Shown piece by piece: positions 26,501-41,500 of a stretch of 64,000 nucleotides of DNA. How positions within the stretch are numbered: position 1 is the first letter of the stretch; every line of letters begins with the position of its first letter. Under the pieces are notes generated by a model. The model did no database searches, was not told where the DNA came from, and was given only the letters and a program-made list of their open reading frames with translations. The translations under genes were made by a program, and so were the position numbers. The stretch is from Patiria miniata (lineage: Eukaryota > Echinodermata > Asteroidea > Valvatida > Asterinidae). The stretch is from NCBI RefSeq assembly GCF_015706575.1, contig NW_024037068.1:186001-250000 (forward strand). The letters are read 5' to 3'.

Positions 26501-29500
26501 TTTGATTCACTCATTCACATGTGCCCTACTTCTGTTCCAATTAGCAATAATATCTTGGTTTCGTGTTTTTTTAATCCACCCTGTATAGTATGGTAATTAA
26601 AAAGCCTGAACCACATACATGTACATGTAGATCATGTACAATGTACCCCCGGACAGAACAGACAACAACAGCCCCCTCCCCACAAGCTTGACCAAATCAA
26701 ACAATTTATAGGAATTACAGTACATTACAATACATTGTACATACTGAACTATCAAAAATCCAAGCTTTTGGTTTGGTAAGCACTGAGCCAAATGTGGGAA
26801 TTTTCGCATTTATATACGGAAATCGTTCTGCCAGTCTGCCAAGTAATTTATGTCACAAGGTTGACCCTTGGACTTGTACACATTGTTGACCCATACTTAC
26901 AGTATACATGTAACTGCAAGGTATATTGTTAGTACAAGTCTCACACATGATACAATGTGGACAGTGTTTACAATAACATAGCCCCATGAGCCCCTGGCCA
27001 TGGCCTTTTTTGCATCCTTTCAGATTAAATCTCAGAAGATTGTTGCAGTCATTCAACAGAATTCTTACCTGATTATGTCCTGCTTGGTCTGTTCAAATTC
27101 CATCATTGGAGGCTAGGTACACCATTGATTCACAGCGAAAACTTTCTTTAAAACCTATAAAAAAACGTGAGAGATTATTTTATTTCCAAAGTAACCAATA
27201 CATTTAGAATCAAAATGTTTAGAATCAATGGATTCCAAATAGTTTATTCCAAAATAACCACATTCTCAAAGTGTTTCAGAATTTGTCAGTTTGCTTGAAA
27301 TCTGTTACTTTATGTAGTGTGGAGAACTTGAGTTAATTTAATTACCGTTTAAACAAATCGCTGTATTTCTGCTACCTCAAGCTGAAAACAAAAGTGCAGT
27401 TTTACATCCTAAAAACCTAGGCCTATGCCTATATTTTGGCACTTGGAAAACCTTTAAAAACATAATTTTGATTTTCAAACCTATTAGGAACTAAAAACAG
27501 AAAACCAACTCCACAAGTCTAGTGGTGTGCGTTTACGGGTCGTACGGGAATCTGGTACCCTATTGAAGTAAAACACGGGTACCCGTGAAAGAAACCCAGC
27601 CCCAAAATCCAAATCCCAGAAGCTGTCTGAAGGGCTCTTAGATAGCCTTATTATGGGTGGAAACTACTTTCATGAGTGTCATCTCGCTTAAAAATTCACA
27701 TAAACGTGAAGTCTGTGTTGCTTTTCCATGTACATCATAGCCTGGCTTTCAATTCTTTTTGAAAAATTCCCCACAAAATGGCATTCAAAACCTTTCTCTA
27801 TAACTGTCTGAGAAGTTACTGAGCAATTTGTAAAGTTGGTTACGGGTACCCGATCCCATAATCTGGAACCGGTTCCTGACATCGGCGGTCGGGCACTCAG
27901 GTACCCGGTTCTGAAGTGGGTTTCCCAACCCTTTTTGCAGATACACATGAAGAAAAATGTGACTCCCCAAATCTCAACAAAATTTTAATTTGTGTGGAAT
28001 TTGCCAGTCCCAGATGAAATGGATCTAATGCCTGAACTGTTCTTGCTCTACAACTCGACATTCAATCAGAAGTGCTTGTTATAATAATTGCAAGGCTGGT
28101 TTTGTCATTATCACCGCTGTGTCTGGGTCAGTTGGCATATTCTGCGGTGGAATTTCACCGATTGGGATGGATGGAGCATGCAGTGTGTGGAATTTATTAT
28201 TTTAGGATACTGTGAAGTCATCATAACAGTGTCTTTATTTTTATATCGGTAGTCGTTGTCTAAACATGTTTTTTTCTTCTTCGAATCCCCCCTCCGCCTG
28301 AGTTGCACTGTAATTTGTTTTCAAAATTGGGAGTTATTTGACCAACTTGAAATCCCATGCTGTGAGGCCACTCCAGGCTAATTGGGCCCCCTGCTGTGGT
28401 CCCACACTGTTGTATGCACAGAAGTCAATCACTGTACAATGTATACATGTACATATCTCATCTATGATCACATTCATTGCTGTAGGATACAGATTCTGTG
28501 ATCTTATCACACAATCCTCCATGTGCTTGTCAGTTTTCGTATCAATTATCAGATATCTTGACAAGAAGATGTAGTACATTCAGCCAGAGGTGCCCCATGT
28601 GAGATTTAAAGCTTTGCATGGTAGAAAATCTACTGCACTGAAATGAATACAAGAACCCCGAGAAATTTGTGGATGATACGGTAGGCCTACCGTGTGAATA
28701 TCAAACATGTCTCTGAAGAAGTGTTTGCAGGTGTTTGTTTTTTTTGGTCGTATTTTTTTCAAACAGAATACTGACCGACCTGCGAGAAAAATATATTGAG
28801 AAATTGTTTTCTTACCGGTACATTTAGTTCTTTCGGTTTAATACATGTACATGTATGTAAACCTTGGCAATGAATTCTCGTTGCCTGGTACAGTCAATCA
28901 AAAACAATAAGCAGAGAGTGTTTTTGGTAAAAATGGGTAATTTTCCATATATTTACACACACGTACACATAAACTAGGAAATGCATCAAGTTATTAATTA
29001 AATTGAAGAATGATCAACTTCCAGTAGGCGTTTCCAAAAGTTGGCCCACTTCATTACAGTTAATTACTAAACAAATGTATGAAACCAAATTTCGTATTTG
29101 TAGCTTACACTATTGTTGTGTACATACTACCGGTGTATTGCATAACTGTCAGGAAATGCATTTATCGTACCAATGTTCACTATAAATTGTAGAATTTCTA
29201 TTGCATTACATGTGCATTGTATGCGCTCGCCTGAGACTCATTACTGTGAAATTGACAAGACCATGCATTTGTACATGTACATGTACATGGGAACCTGTCT
29301 TGTTTACAGTTGACCATGAACAAATAAATCTGGATGGCAGATTTGACCCGGTCATATGAGTTCAGGCAATCTTGAGCTTTTGTATCATTTCCTTTGTAGA
29401 GTTCGACATTCCATTGTTGCATGGACTGAGTGACATTTGAAAGACTAAATTTAGAAGGGTTGGTACATTTGGCATATGGTTAATTTAAATTCCATAATGT

Positions 29501-32500
29501 TTGTGAAGGGACAATCCTTGATCATAAATTTTACATCAAAGAAAACTTCATCTACATGTACATGTATGGTACATGTACGTACACGTATGGAGATGTAACT
29601 GACTTTTCCTTTAAAATGGCTGCTTTTGTCCTAAAATGGCAAGGCCAAGAAAAAAACACCTGTGATTTTACCCACTTGTCCACCCATCTATTACTGTAGT
29701 AAAAACAACCTTTCATTGTTCATGGCCTCAGGAAAAAATAAGAGTCACATTTTCTAAGACGTTTCCATTTCTCTACCTAGGCATATTCTTAACAGTTAAA
29801 TGTTACGTTTGATAATCACATTCTTAGTCTTCAATAAGTGAACTCTCCACAGGTTTTGCAATATAAACGTTTGAGTTTTGAATCCTTTCAGGGCATTTGT
29901 GGGTGCTGGTTTATATGCCAACGAGACCACGGCAACCGGTGTGCAGCACCTGGTCCAGTCCGCGGAGGATGTCAACAGCACAATAAAAACAGCTGAAGGA
30001 GAGGTATACGGATGGATCTATTCTTGGTAGAAGGCTGAAGTTGTTTTTTATTCCCCTAAAGCAGCCTGTCATTGGCAAGCACTGTCAAGCTATTGAAGAT
30101 GAACCAAATACACTCTTGGGAATTTGGGCACTAGATCAAATATAGCGCATGGGAGGTATGCTCAAGATGTAGTCTTGAACCTAACACTGGGTGGATAGCA
30201 GCGTTGTATGACTCGAGTCCAGAACTCGGACTCGATCCATCTTGAGTCGCCATTCAAATGACGCAGACTCAACAGCAGTCAAGCTGTAAAGACTCGGGCT
30301 CGTACTCAACTACATGTGTCAAAAACACCAGACTAGACACTGAGGACTTGCGAGTCTTACCGTACTTTGATATTAAAACTTTCCAAAACTGTCCTACACT
30401 AGTGTTTTTGTGCCAAAAGTGCACAGACCCATGTCATCTTCACATGAGTGCACTGCAAGGCTTTGGCACTGCATTCAAGTGTCGCGCCTAACTCTTTGTT
30501 TGTAACTGTGCTTGTGTACAGAGTGCACGAAATTCCATTCAGAATATACACCCAAAGTCTTTTTATTCATCTGAGCCAGATTTTTTAGCCCATTCATTGG
30601 CATTACAGGGTAATCCTATATGATAGCACTGCCCGGCTCACCAGTGTCAGTGAGATTGGTACAAAGATGATACTTGGCTGGTTTTCTGTGACCACGAAAA
30701 AAAATGTCAAACACTCTTCGGTGTTGTCACATAACTACAAACTATACCTAAACTCTTTTTTTTTTCATTGACAGATCTCCAAAATACAAACAGGCATCAC
30801 AGTTGATCTCGCAGGCGAGGTCAAGGAGCTGGAAGATATCTTTCGCTTACCCAGCAGCAACGCCTCGCGGCAGCGCATGCTGCAGGAGACGACGCAGGTC
30901 CTGAAAAGCATGCTTGCGAAGGCCGGGGGAAACGTCAGCCATATCAGCGAAGAGTACAGCAACGGTCTGGATCTCAGCGGGGCCATAACGGACGTGCAGT
31001 ATTACGAAACGTTCAGGTGAGATTGTGTAGCACGCCACTCAATGAAAGGTCTTGTTGCACCCTTCCACATTTGAGGTTGTGATGCTTATAGTTCTGAAGA
31101 TGTTATGAATTTTTCACTTTTCAGCAATGTCCTCATTTCACATGGAATTGCCCGTAAAATTATTAGACCTATCCGCTCCGTGCACAAGTACCCCATCAAC
31201 GACCAGAAAAGGAGAGTTGGGAGTGATCTAGACTGGTTCCCGATCCACCCACTGCGTATTTCGAATGTCTCCAAAGTTATTGGAGGCAGAGATTAGTCTC
31301 GGAGACCATCGCAAGTTGAATTCGAATGTTTTCGCGCGCCGACAACGCCTGACGCTGACGCGAAGACGCGGTTGCTATAGCTTTTGCACACTCAGGAAGT
31401 CATGCGTACTTTGCGCACGAACGCGCATACTGTGTCCCCCGTCCATGGAGCTCTCAAAAGAGGTAAAAACGCGCCCTCTTTTGGTCGCGCACGGAGCTCA
31501 TAGTGGATAGCCGCTAGACAATCTTTTACACACCTTTACACACATCGTCTGTGCATGTCTTTGGTTGTAAATGTAATACAACCCAGACAGCCTAAATTTC
31601 CTTCAACACGTTCAAGCTGTGTCCACCTGTCTGACTAACATACACCTGACATTTTGTCTCAAGAATTATGCACATGGATTCTACTGACATACATGACACA
31701 GAACCCTAAATTTTAAGGAATGTGTACATTGGCCCGAGCCAGACTTGGTCTCAAATGTCACATCATACATGTACACTTAATTTTCAGAAAATCAAAGTTC
31801 AAACATAATGCAGAGGGCATGATTTTACACAAAAGGCTGCTCGAACATAATACATTGTTAGCAGAATCAAGGTTGGGCTGTTATGTGGGCCGTAACATTG
31901 TCAAATTCTGTCCCTAACTTTAGAATGGATACAATACGATATTTGAATGAGCATATCAATTTGTAGTTACAGTGGCCGACATAGAAATTGTACGATGTCA
32001 AAAAGCGTAATTTCACTCTGTGAGATGATACCGTAGAAAGGGCGTAACAGATTGAACGCTTGTAGTCAGAAACACTATACATATATGTACATGTACATGT
32101 ACATGGACATTGAATGCAGACCTGTACATGTACGATAACTGTCTGCCTTTATGATAATGAAGGAATTATACACTTGTGAGCTTTTTTCCCCTTGAAACAA
32201 ACAAGAAATTGCACAGTAAATTTTTGTGCAATTTCGTTGAAACAGACGTTGCATGAAATTCATGTTCAACTGCTGTGATTTTTTTTTGTATGGAAGTTGT
32301 GTCTACGCTGGGTACATGTACATGTATGACCAACATTAAAACCCTAACCCCCTAGGCCCTTTTTGCTTAGAACCATCCTCAATCCTCCAAAATTTTGCAA
32401 CTCTGCCTAAATTTTTCAAAATTGTCAGACAGTCCTGCCTCAAAATGCATTCATCGTCAATCCTCCAAAATCCTCCTCATCCCAAAATTTTGCACTCGTG

Positions 32501-35500
32501 TTTAAATGAAGGATAACCAATGCCAAATCCTTCAAAATCATCAGACAGTCCTGCCTCAAAATGCATTCATCCTCAATCCTCCAAAATCCTCTTGTGCTTC
32601 AATCACCATTCATCCTCAATCCTCCAAAATCCTCATGTGCTTCAATCACCATTCATCCTCAATCCTCCAGAGTCCTCATGTGATTCAATCACTATTCATC
32701 CTCAATCCTCTAGAATCCTCCAAAACCGCCAGGAGGATTTTGAAGGAGTGAGGTGGGTTAGGGATAATTATTAAGTGACTGAAGTCACTGAACCATATAA
32801 AGTTGTCTCTATTTGGTAAAGGCAGGACACCTTTTTAAGCTCTGGCAGGAGTTTCTACATGTCACTTGGTGGTTGGTTGGTCGGTCAGATGGTCTGTCTG
32901 TCCGTCCTCTAATTCTACCTCCATGGTCTGTCTGTCCCCCAAATATGGATCAAAAGTATGGTGTTCCATACCTGTATGTGCCATCGGCTTCACATTTTTC
33001 GGCGTCGCATTTTTAAGCTCTGGCGGGGATCATTTTGATCGATTTCATGCAAGACTTTCATGCAAGACTTCTTGCAACATGGCCAGAGCTTATTGTGCAC
33101 TCGCACTTGTTAGTTTGTTTGGAAAACAGATTTTGTTGTTCACGTCTGCATTCATCAGCGCACTTTGTAGTGCATATAGTTTTTAGTGCATATTTAGTTT
33201 TACACATATACCGTAATGGCGCTGAGTTCACATACATGTACATTTGTACATGAATTTATAATGTGCAGTATTGTGCACCAACAGAAGACACAATGAAGAT
33301 TTTTTTCTCCAACCCAATATCTCTAACACTTGTCAAATGTACCCCCCACAACAACAAGAGTGCAAAATTCATCCCAATGTTTATATTTCTCTCGGGCGTT
33401 ATCATTTTGAGGTCAAACCTTTTGTCTGAGCTATTGACACAAGATTAGGGTAAAACCTGTGGTACTGCCAATAAAGAAAGCCACACTCCTACAAATTTCC
33501 AGAATTGGACATTTTTATTTGCTCGTTGAAGTGTCTGACATTTTAAAAATTTGTCCAGAGTACACATGTGTGATGTGGTGCATGTTTGCTCAAATGCTTA
33601 TGAATTTCTTTGAATTGCTGATATTTCTTATTGACACTGCAAAGGTTCACAGGACTTTTATTACGGTACATAACGGTACTGGATTTGCATGGACTTTTGG
33701 TGTTTCCTGATTGAAACCCAAAGCCTCAAACAATGGTGAATGTTTACGTATGACTCAGTCTCATGTGGCAAGCTTGTAATGGAAGTCTATTATCAATAGG
33801 AAAAATGTTACTTCCAACACACTTATATTTTATTTTTATACAAGTGTGTTGTGTTTCAAAATATATGGAGGATATTGTCAAGCTGATGACTAGTTACCGG
33901 GGTTTATAAATTATTTTTGTTGTCGGCAATCATAATTTAATTTTCTTTTGAGTGAATTTTTTTTTAATTGACAAATAACTGTCATGCGTTTTTAAAAGTT
34001 GTATAGCAAAGCACATTTTTGTATAGTAATCTGTAAAATATAAAAGTTAAAAATGCCTTGTATTTGGCAATAAGACAAACGAGAAATTGTGCACAGGACA
34101 TGTACATGTGTACATACATGTACATGTACGTACATACACATGTACATGTACATGTAGGTCCTACAATGTACTATGTGCAGTAAATACAAGATCCCATTTA
34201 ATATCGTGAAATTGCAGTATCTACATGTTCCTGTATACATGTATGTGTCAATGTTTAAATACACTGTACATGCTGTATGTACATTTCTGTCCCCTTTCGT
34301 CTCTCTTTCTAAGATAATTTTTGGTTCCTAATATTTCTCCTTTTTCGTTCAATTTAGGTGGCTTGGTCTGATTGGTGTCTTCTGTTTTGAGCTCGTCATC
34401 TGTCTGGTGGTACTGTGCGGAGCTTTCACGCAGAGTAGATGCGCCCACGTCAGGTAACAGAAAAAAATACTTTTTATCAAGTCAGTTATAAGCCAGTCAA
34501 AGGTCAGTCACAAGTAGGTCTCAAACCAGTCACAAGTCAATCACAAGTCTATTACAAGTCAGTCACAAGTCAGTCTCAAGCCGAACGCAAGTCCGTCATG
34601 AGTCAGTTGAAAGTCGGTCACAAGTCGGTCACAGGTCGGTCACAGGTCAGTCACAAGTCAGTCACAAGTCAGTCACAAGCCAGTAACAAGCCAGTCACAA
34701 ACCAGTCACAAGTCATTCACAAATCTATCACAAGTCAGTCTCAATTAATTTAGGCAGAAGTTAGGCACAAGTCAATCACAAGTCAATCACAAGTCAATCA
34801 CAAGTCAATCACAAGTCAATCACAAGTCAATCACAAGTCAATCACAAGTCAATCACAGGTCAGGCACAAGTCAGGCACAAGTCAGGCACGTCAATCACAA
34901 GTCAGGCACTAGTCAATCAAAATCAGGCAAGTATGTAATTGACTTGTAATGACTTGGTAACAGAATATGGAGCCAGCAATTTTCTATTCAGCAATGAAGT
35001 TTTTTTTCTCATGAGACACAACTTTAAAGTTTGTCACAAACATAAAAAGAACAGTCTCACATTTAATAGCATACACATTGTATTCCTTCACTGATTTAAA
35101 AAACCAAACCCTCCACGCCAAGATAACATGAACGTAGGAAACGAAACAGAACAAGTAAACCAGAACTACAAATGGATTTTACCAAGCAGGAACTACATGT
35201 ATTTATGATGTCAATAAACTTGAAATGCCATCATTTTGCAACACACCCACTTCTGGGAAAGGAAAGAAAATGTTTTGAGAAAAATAAACACATTTTTGTT
35301 TACTTCAGCTGAACAAACGGGGCTCATTATTGGAGCTTCATGTAAAAAAAAATTTTGCTTTGTACCAAAACTAGGAAAAATCTACATTGCATGATAATTT
35401 AGCGAGTACATGGTTTTGTTTTTGTTTAATAGGCGTTTATTTTCTTTACATGTAGGCTATAGTTTGTGTTGTGACTTAAATAGTTTTTACCCAATTTTGT

Positions 35501-38500
35501 TACATGTACATACATGTTGATCAACTGCACCATATACGGGTACATGTGCTTTGCAGTGTACATACCTGTACATGTACATGTAAACAGACACAATTTCGTA
35601 TTCAGTTATTCTAAAATTGGACAATGCGGTTTACCTTTACGTTTGGCAAATTGCCAATACCGCAACTTGAAAAGGGAAATACTGCAGTCTTTCGATTCTC
35701 GGATTCTGAATGTTTTGTCGTGTCGAGCTTGAGTTATAAATATGATTTATTTCCTTGTTCGTTTTTAGGAAAAAAACACCAAATTGTGCACGGTTTTTGA
35801 GTCAATTTGAGCCACAAACACATGTATGACAAATAAATTGGGCCGCCATATGCATCAAAATGTTCCCACACTACCGTAGGCCTACACTTAACCTCCCGAA
35901 GTAATTGTTTTATTGTAAGATCGAGTACGTTCAACCTTGAAATACGAATTCGCGGCATTTCAAGTTAACCTCAGCATTCTGCTGATTCACAAAATGTTAT
36001 CTGTGGGTGAATAAACAATCTGAAAGAACCGCAACAGATCCACATGTACATGCACATGTACCGGTGCATACACTTGTACATATATACATGTACATGTGTG
36101 ATGATACACATATTGTGACCTTGTATCCCACTCGGAATTGCATTTCATAAAATTCAGATCCATGGCATTGGAATACATTATCATTTGCATCTAGTGCAAA
36201 CTGCAAGTAACTGACTACATGTACATTTGCTTGAAACAAAATGTGCAATTCGTGGTTCACATGGGAGGATTTTTCTTAATCAGCAAAATATTAGTTGATG
36301 TTTCTTCTTCTTTCTTTGGGGACAAAAATATACATTTGTACACAATTGTGGGTGAATATTAGCGCCAGAAGCATTTCAGTCTGTAGTTTTTGGGGTATTT
36401 GGGGGCTATAAAACTTTTTTTGAGAGGGGGGATGGGGACAAATGATACTTTTCAACAAATTACTGTACCAACTTATTTCGGGGGATTTAACTTTTGAAAT
36501 TTTTCTGAAATTATGATTTCAAATGCTCAATTTGTTTTGGCTCTTATAAAAATCCCGTTTACTGAAGAAAAAAGATGTGGGGGAGGGGAACATTTGAGCA
36601 TAGCCAGGAATTTTTAAAGTAGGGGATTGTACACGTAACCATATCCTCCAAAAGCTATCAGGAGGTTTATGGAGGATTTTGTAGGATTGAGGAAGGTCAA
36701 GCGCGGCCACTTAACATTACATTGACTGAATTTTGGAATAAAGATTGCTCTTGACGAAATACTGTTTTGAGATTAAAAAGTTGTGTGTATTTTTCACTAG
36801 TTTCTTGAGAAGTGGAATATCTACTGAGCTGAAGCTTCTACAGCTTTAGGTTTTGAACATTCTCCTTTGGATTTTGAGTGGTGTTATTATTGGAAACGAA
36901 TAAAATGCATGAAGAGCAAATGATGCTATTCGTGCCTTTAAGTACAAAGAATGTGCCACAAAGTTCCTGTACTTTGGATGATTTCAGAAGTTTCAGGAAG
37001 TTTCCTAACTAGAAATGCTTTCAGAGCCAAAGAATATATCCCCTGTTCATGAGACCATTGCCATGATCATAGCAAGTGCATGCAACGTGAGTGTCGTGAA
37101 GGGAAGTTTTTCTGCCGGGGAAATCCCGATCGTGTTGGATTTCCAATTCCAAGTACATGGTAATGAAGAATTTCCTGTTTACATTTACTTGCCAGGAAGT
37201 CTCAAGCCCAATATTGTCTGTAAACTTGGCAAGTTTCCTTCAATTAGAAATTAGTGCATTTATCTGGTCATTTTGAAAAAGCCTTTTCTTCCTTACTTTA
37301 CGTTCATTTACATGTGTAAATTCATTTGCTATGAATTGCTTATGTTGCTATAGGGAGTTCCAAGGCTTAAAAGACTGTAAACTGTGAATTTCTGCACGTC
37401 TGTCAATTTCCGCAATTTAGTGAATTGTAAGTTTGAGTGCGTGATTTTCAAACAATATGTTTTGTGAGAACATGTCAAATGGAAATGGTGTGAAAAATAC
37501 CTTCCAAAAAGTTGACTTCAGGGTGAAGAAGTGAAAGTGATACTGCTGTTAGTATGGTAATTTTTGAAGATTTGTATCTCTTCGGTACAAACAAAACATC
37601 GAAAATCAAATAAAATAATTTTTTTTCTCGAAATGCCTTTCATGGGGGCTGTTTCATGCTGATATAGAAAATCATTTACCCCAAACTTAAAAACATCTGC
37701 TTTCATAAATTATTCATGGAAATAATGTATGCAAATGAAATAAATGTAATCTGCCCGGCCAGAGTGACAGACCCTTATAAAAAAAAACTAATTAAACATG
37801 CTCGAGACAGCCTCCGGAGATTAAATGCCACTTACTTAGAGGATAAAATCTAATAGATTACCATCCTTTCTACTAAAATGTCTTGCATTGATGAAAGATA
37901 CAGTGAGTATCACAGTGTCTATGGGCAAGCTGCTGTCTTGCTATTCTGTCGTCTTGCTATTCTCCCTTCTGTTTTGTGGGTGTTTGTGTCCATGTTTGTC
38001 ACTCTATTTGGCTTTTGTACATGTACATATGACCAATGCTGTTCTTTTCTGGGTTGTATTTTTATTCATTAATGGCCTCTCACATTCAACGAATGTGTCT
38101 GACGGAAATGACGCGGAAGTAAAGACTCTAGAATGAAAAATATCAAACTGTCAACTCAAGTGAATGCTCTGTTGGGAGATTACAGAAAAAAAATCATCCT
38201 ATCTTGCAGTCTCGCAGTGGCTTGAAACGCTAGCAGCAAGAAGAGACAAGAAATTGGAAATAACGTCTATTTGCTCAAGGGACGGGCAGACATTGCAGCG
38301 GTCCGCACACCTGGGAATTTTGGACGTTCTGCCCTCGGCATCTGATGCGAAACTCGGACCGTTAGTTTGGCTTTCCGATCCCACAGCGCCTCGGTAGCTT
38401 TTGGAGCTTTTTGCACGGAGATCAGTCGGAGATAGAGTAGTGTTGAATTACTAATCAATATGATTTGGACCATTAGTGTAATTGGATCGTCCAATTTTGG

Positions 38501-41500
38501 GAAACAAGAGTTTGGTTTCATCTTGTGATCACGCTAAACATTTTTGCTCATTAAGGCAATTTTTCTGCACATTTATATCAGACTGTGCTGTGTGCTACCA
38601 GTACCGGTACATGTACATGTAGAGCTACGATACATGTAAAAATGAATTTCAAATTGGCATCTTTGTTGTGTACAGTACAGTATGCACTCTGTCTAGAACG
38701 TAAATTTATGGAGTTTTAATTTACATGCAATTTCCCAGCAGAACTGTGTTGCTTTTAATATGAATTGACATTCATGAGCAGTCTTGTGCAATCTATTACA
38801 TGTACATGTACGTGGGCCTTTTTATTGTCAGTCATGAATAGTTGAGCACACTGGCTGTTAGATTTGTCACATTAAAAAACACATTACATTTGCGGCTTAA
38901 CCCCAACTCTCCATCTGCTAGGTGGTTTTAGACATTTTTTTTGGCAGAATTGACACGGATGTAGTTGAGTCCATCATCACGTTCCCTGCAAGTCCATCAC
39001 GCGTCCTGCAGTCCCAAGTCAAATCACAAACACTTCAAATGAGCTTTGACAAAGGCATTCCTTTGTTATTGATCATCCACTGTTACTTGTGACTGGACTT
39101 GTGACTGGACTTGTGACTGGACTTGTGACTGGACTTGTGACAGGACTTGTGACTGGACTTGTGACTGGACTTGTGATTGGATTTGTGACTGGACTTGTGA
39201 CTGGACTTGTGACTAAACTTATGACTAAACTTGTGACTAAACTTGTGACTGGACTTGCGACTGGACTTGCGACTGGACTTGCGACTGGACTTGCGACTGG
39301 ACTTGCGACTGGACTTGTGACTGGACTTTGGATGGACTAGACTACATCCCTGAAAATTGAGGATGGTACATCAGCTACCGGTACATGTTTCAAATGTACA
39401 GTACAGAACAGTAACTTATCAAACATTCCCCTTGAAAGTTGAAGTACAGAAAAAAGTGCCTTTTGCTCCTAAGTGGTCTATTTTAGAGGATTGAGGGAGG
39501 TTCCTAGCAAAATTAACAAGATATTTACATACATAGGGATCTTGGTTGTGAATACAGTCATGGAACAATGCTCTATTTCCTCAGCCTGCGGTATGTCCCT
39601 AGCAGATGCAATATCAGGATATTGCAATGGAATTTGGATTCATTAAAAACCAAGATACACTGATTAGGAATGACAGGTGATATCATGCGCAAGTTTGAGT
39701 CTGGGGAATGGTCTTCACTCACTCGTGTTACTGCCAAAAATAACCCTACCTCTCCAGACCAGGATGGTAATAGCCAATGAAGTCTGTTTGTTTGTGATAT
39801 ACCCCGATGGGACAACAGGGTCCAATTCCATTTCTCTGCTTACCGTTAGCGGAACATCCCCGCTTACCGTAGCAGAACATTCCGTGCTTACTGTTAGCAT
39901 ATTTGATGGGTCAGCGTGGATTTTCAGCTTGTGCACAGACGTAGACGTGTACCGGTATCTTAGGATTCTGTGCTAAGTTGGTTTAGTACAGGATACATTT
40001 ATTAGCATGATTAGCACAGAATGGTGATGGTAAGCGCGGAATGATGTGGTTAGCAGAGCCATGAAATTAGGACCCATGCATGTACTGTACATGTACATAT
40101 GAGTATACCTGTGTACATGCATTGTTCTCCTTTGATCTGTGATTAACCAGGGCTGTTGACGCTACTACACGTACCGGTATTTAGGCCAAAATTGGCAACA
40201 CTAGAATTTCTGCAGTCAAATTATTCATAGAGTTAATAAAGACTTTGAAATGAACTCAGCTGCTGAAAATGAGCTTTGTCACTACACTACTCTCCACTCA
40301 AATATACTGAATAAATTATCATCAAGAAAATTTCAATTTCAATTTCAATCTTGCAGGTCTCCCTGTTGAAAATGCATCCGAAATCATTAGGGAATTGTTA
40401 CTGTGGTTTTAATAGTACATAAGAAAGGCAGGAGGAGGGGAATGAATATGTTGCACTTTTGTTAGGAAAGGCACACTTTGTGGAGAATGAAAGCCAATTT
40501 CCCCTACTACGTCAATTTTGGCACATGAATTCAATAGTTTCCCCACCTCCACAATATTCTGCCATGGGGCAGATTACTCATACGTACGTGTAGGTGGGGA
40601 TGCCAGTTTAGAGCTCCCGCTTAAAAAAAAAAGGATTCACCCATGGGAACGGTTTATGTTTCCGAACCTGAGAAAGAGAGAGAATCTTAAAGACAAAGAT
40701 TCGCAAATTTCCATGATCAGCCCGAAAGTACCGTCCCGTTTCTTTCGCTAAAACTATCAAGTTCTCATTATGGTGAATAATTAATGGATTCAGCTGGTCT
40801 ATAGCTGGCAAGACGGAGCTTTTCACACTCTGTCAGGCTGGGGTGACACACTCCTGCTGATGGAAGACGATCCGTAGGGATTGGGCTTCGGTTGAGAGAT
40901 GGATGCACACTGATTAAGAGTCGACAGAGAAAATTTTGTCAGCGGATGGAAAACATTGGGGATTTGGTTGATGAATTTATTAGCGGTGGTTGTAGGGTTT
41001 TAGTTGCAGATGATGGGGAAATTTGTTAGTGGAGGGAAAATATTCGAGTTTTTGGTTACATTATCAGGAGTCCTGAACCACACAGTTGGTTGACAGATAT
41101 GAAACATATCATTGGACAAATATCAGGGATTGTTTTGGGGGTTTTTTTTTTGGGGGGGGGGTATTTTTTTGGTGAAACTACATGTAGGTGGTGAATGCTA
41201 AAACTGATTTTGAATAAAGAAAATAGTTTAGATATGGGTTGATTACAGAAAAGATTTTTTTTGGGGGGGGGGATTCCTTCTGTTTTTTAGGGAGAGAGAC
41301 GGGGTGTACATTTTGCTTTACAAGTTCAAATTACGTTGTGTCTATCTGTTAAAATATCAGTTGTATACGGAATATCGCATTGAAGTTACCATTTTACTAT
41401 TTATGGAGGAGACACATACACACATACATGTACACCCAGACTTGTTTCACATACCTAGTGTGGACTTTTCTTTCTTTTCGTGTAGTTAAGGAACACCAGT

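Larger units (their letters stand above)
31017..34357 (+). other. Intron 4
   Basis: This is 3341 bases. It carries the CCGCTCCGTGC element (31162-31506), the CCCTAACCC element (32337-32770), a GGTTGGTTGGTCGG/GTCTGTCTGTCC stretch near 32870-32935, two copies of TTTTTAAGCTCTGGC (about 32830 and 33012), and a dense block of ACATGTACATGT strings at 34098-34158. Confidence 0.8.

Noticed and set aside
32506..32774. Pro-, Ser- and Ile-rich frames, with a matching one at 52231-52443 on the other strand
   Set aside because: Both fall in copies of the CCCTAACCC element with 43-bp tandem units; similarity reflects the repeat, not a protein family.
34439..34753. 104-residue frame rich in S, Q, V and K
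   Set aside because: It is a translation of the TCACAAGTC minisatellite running on from exon 5 past a good donor.
37015..37254. 79-residue frame in intron 5
   Set aside because: The composition is protein-like by eye but there is no recognisable family and no supported splice context. It could be an unrecognised exon, so it is recorded here only.
39089..39340. 83-residue TGLV repeat protein
   Set aside because: A 12-bp tandem repeat gives an open frame by arithmetic; no flanking coding signal.
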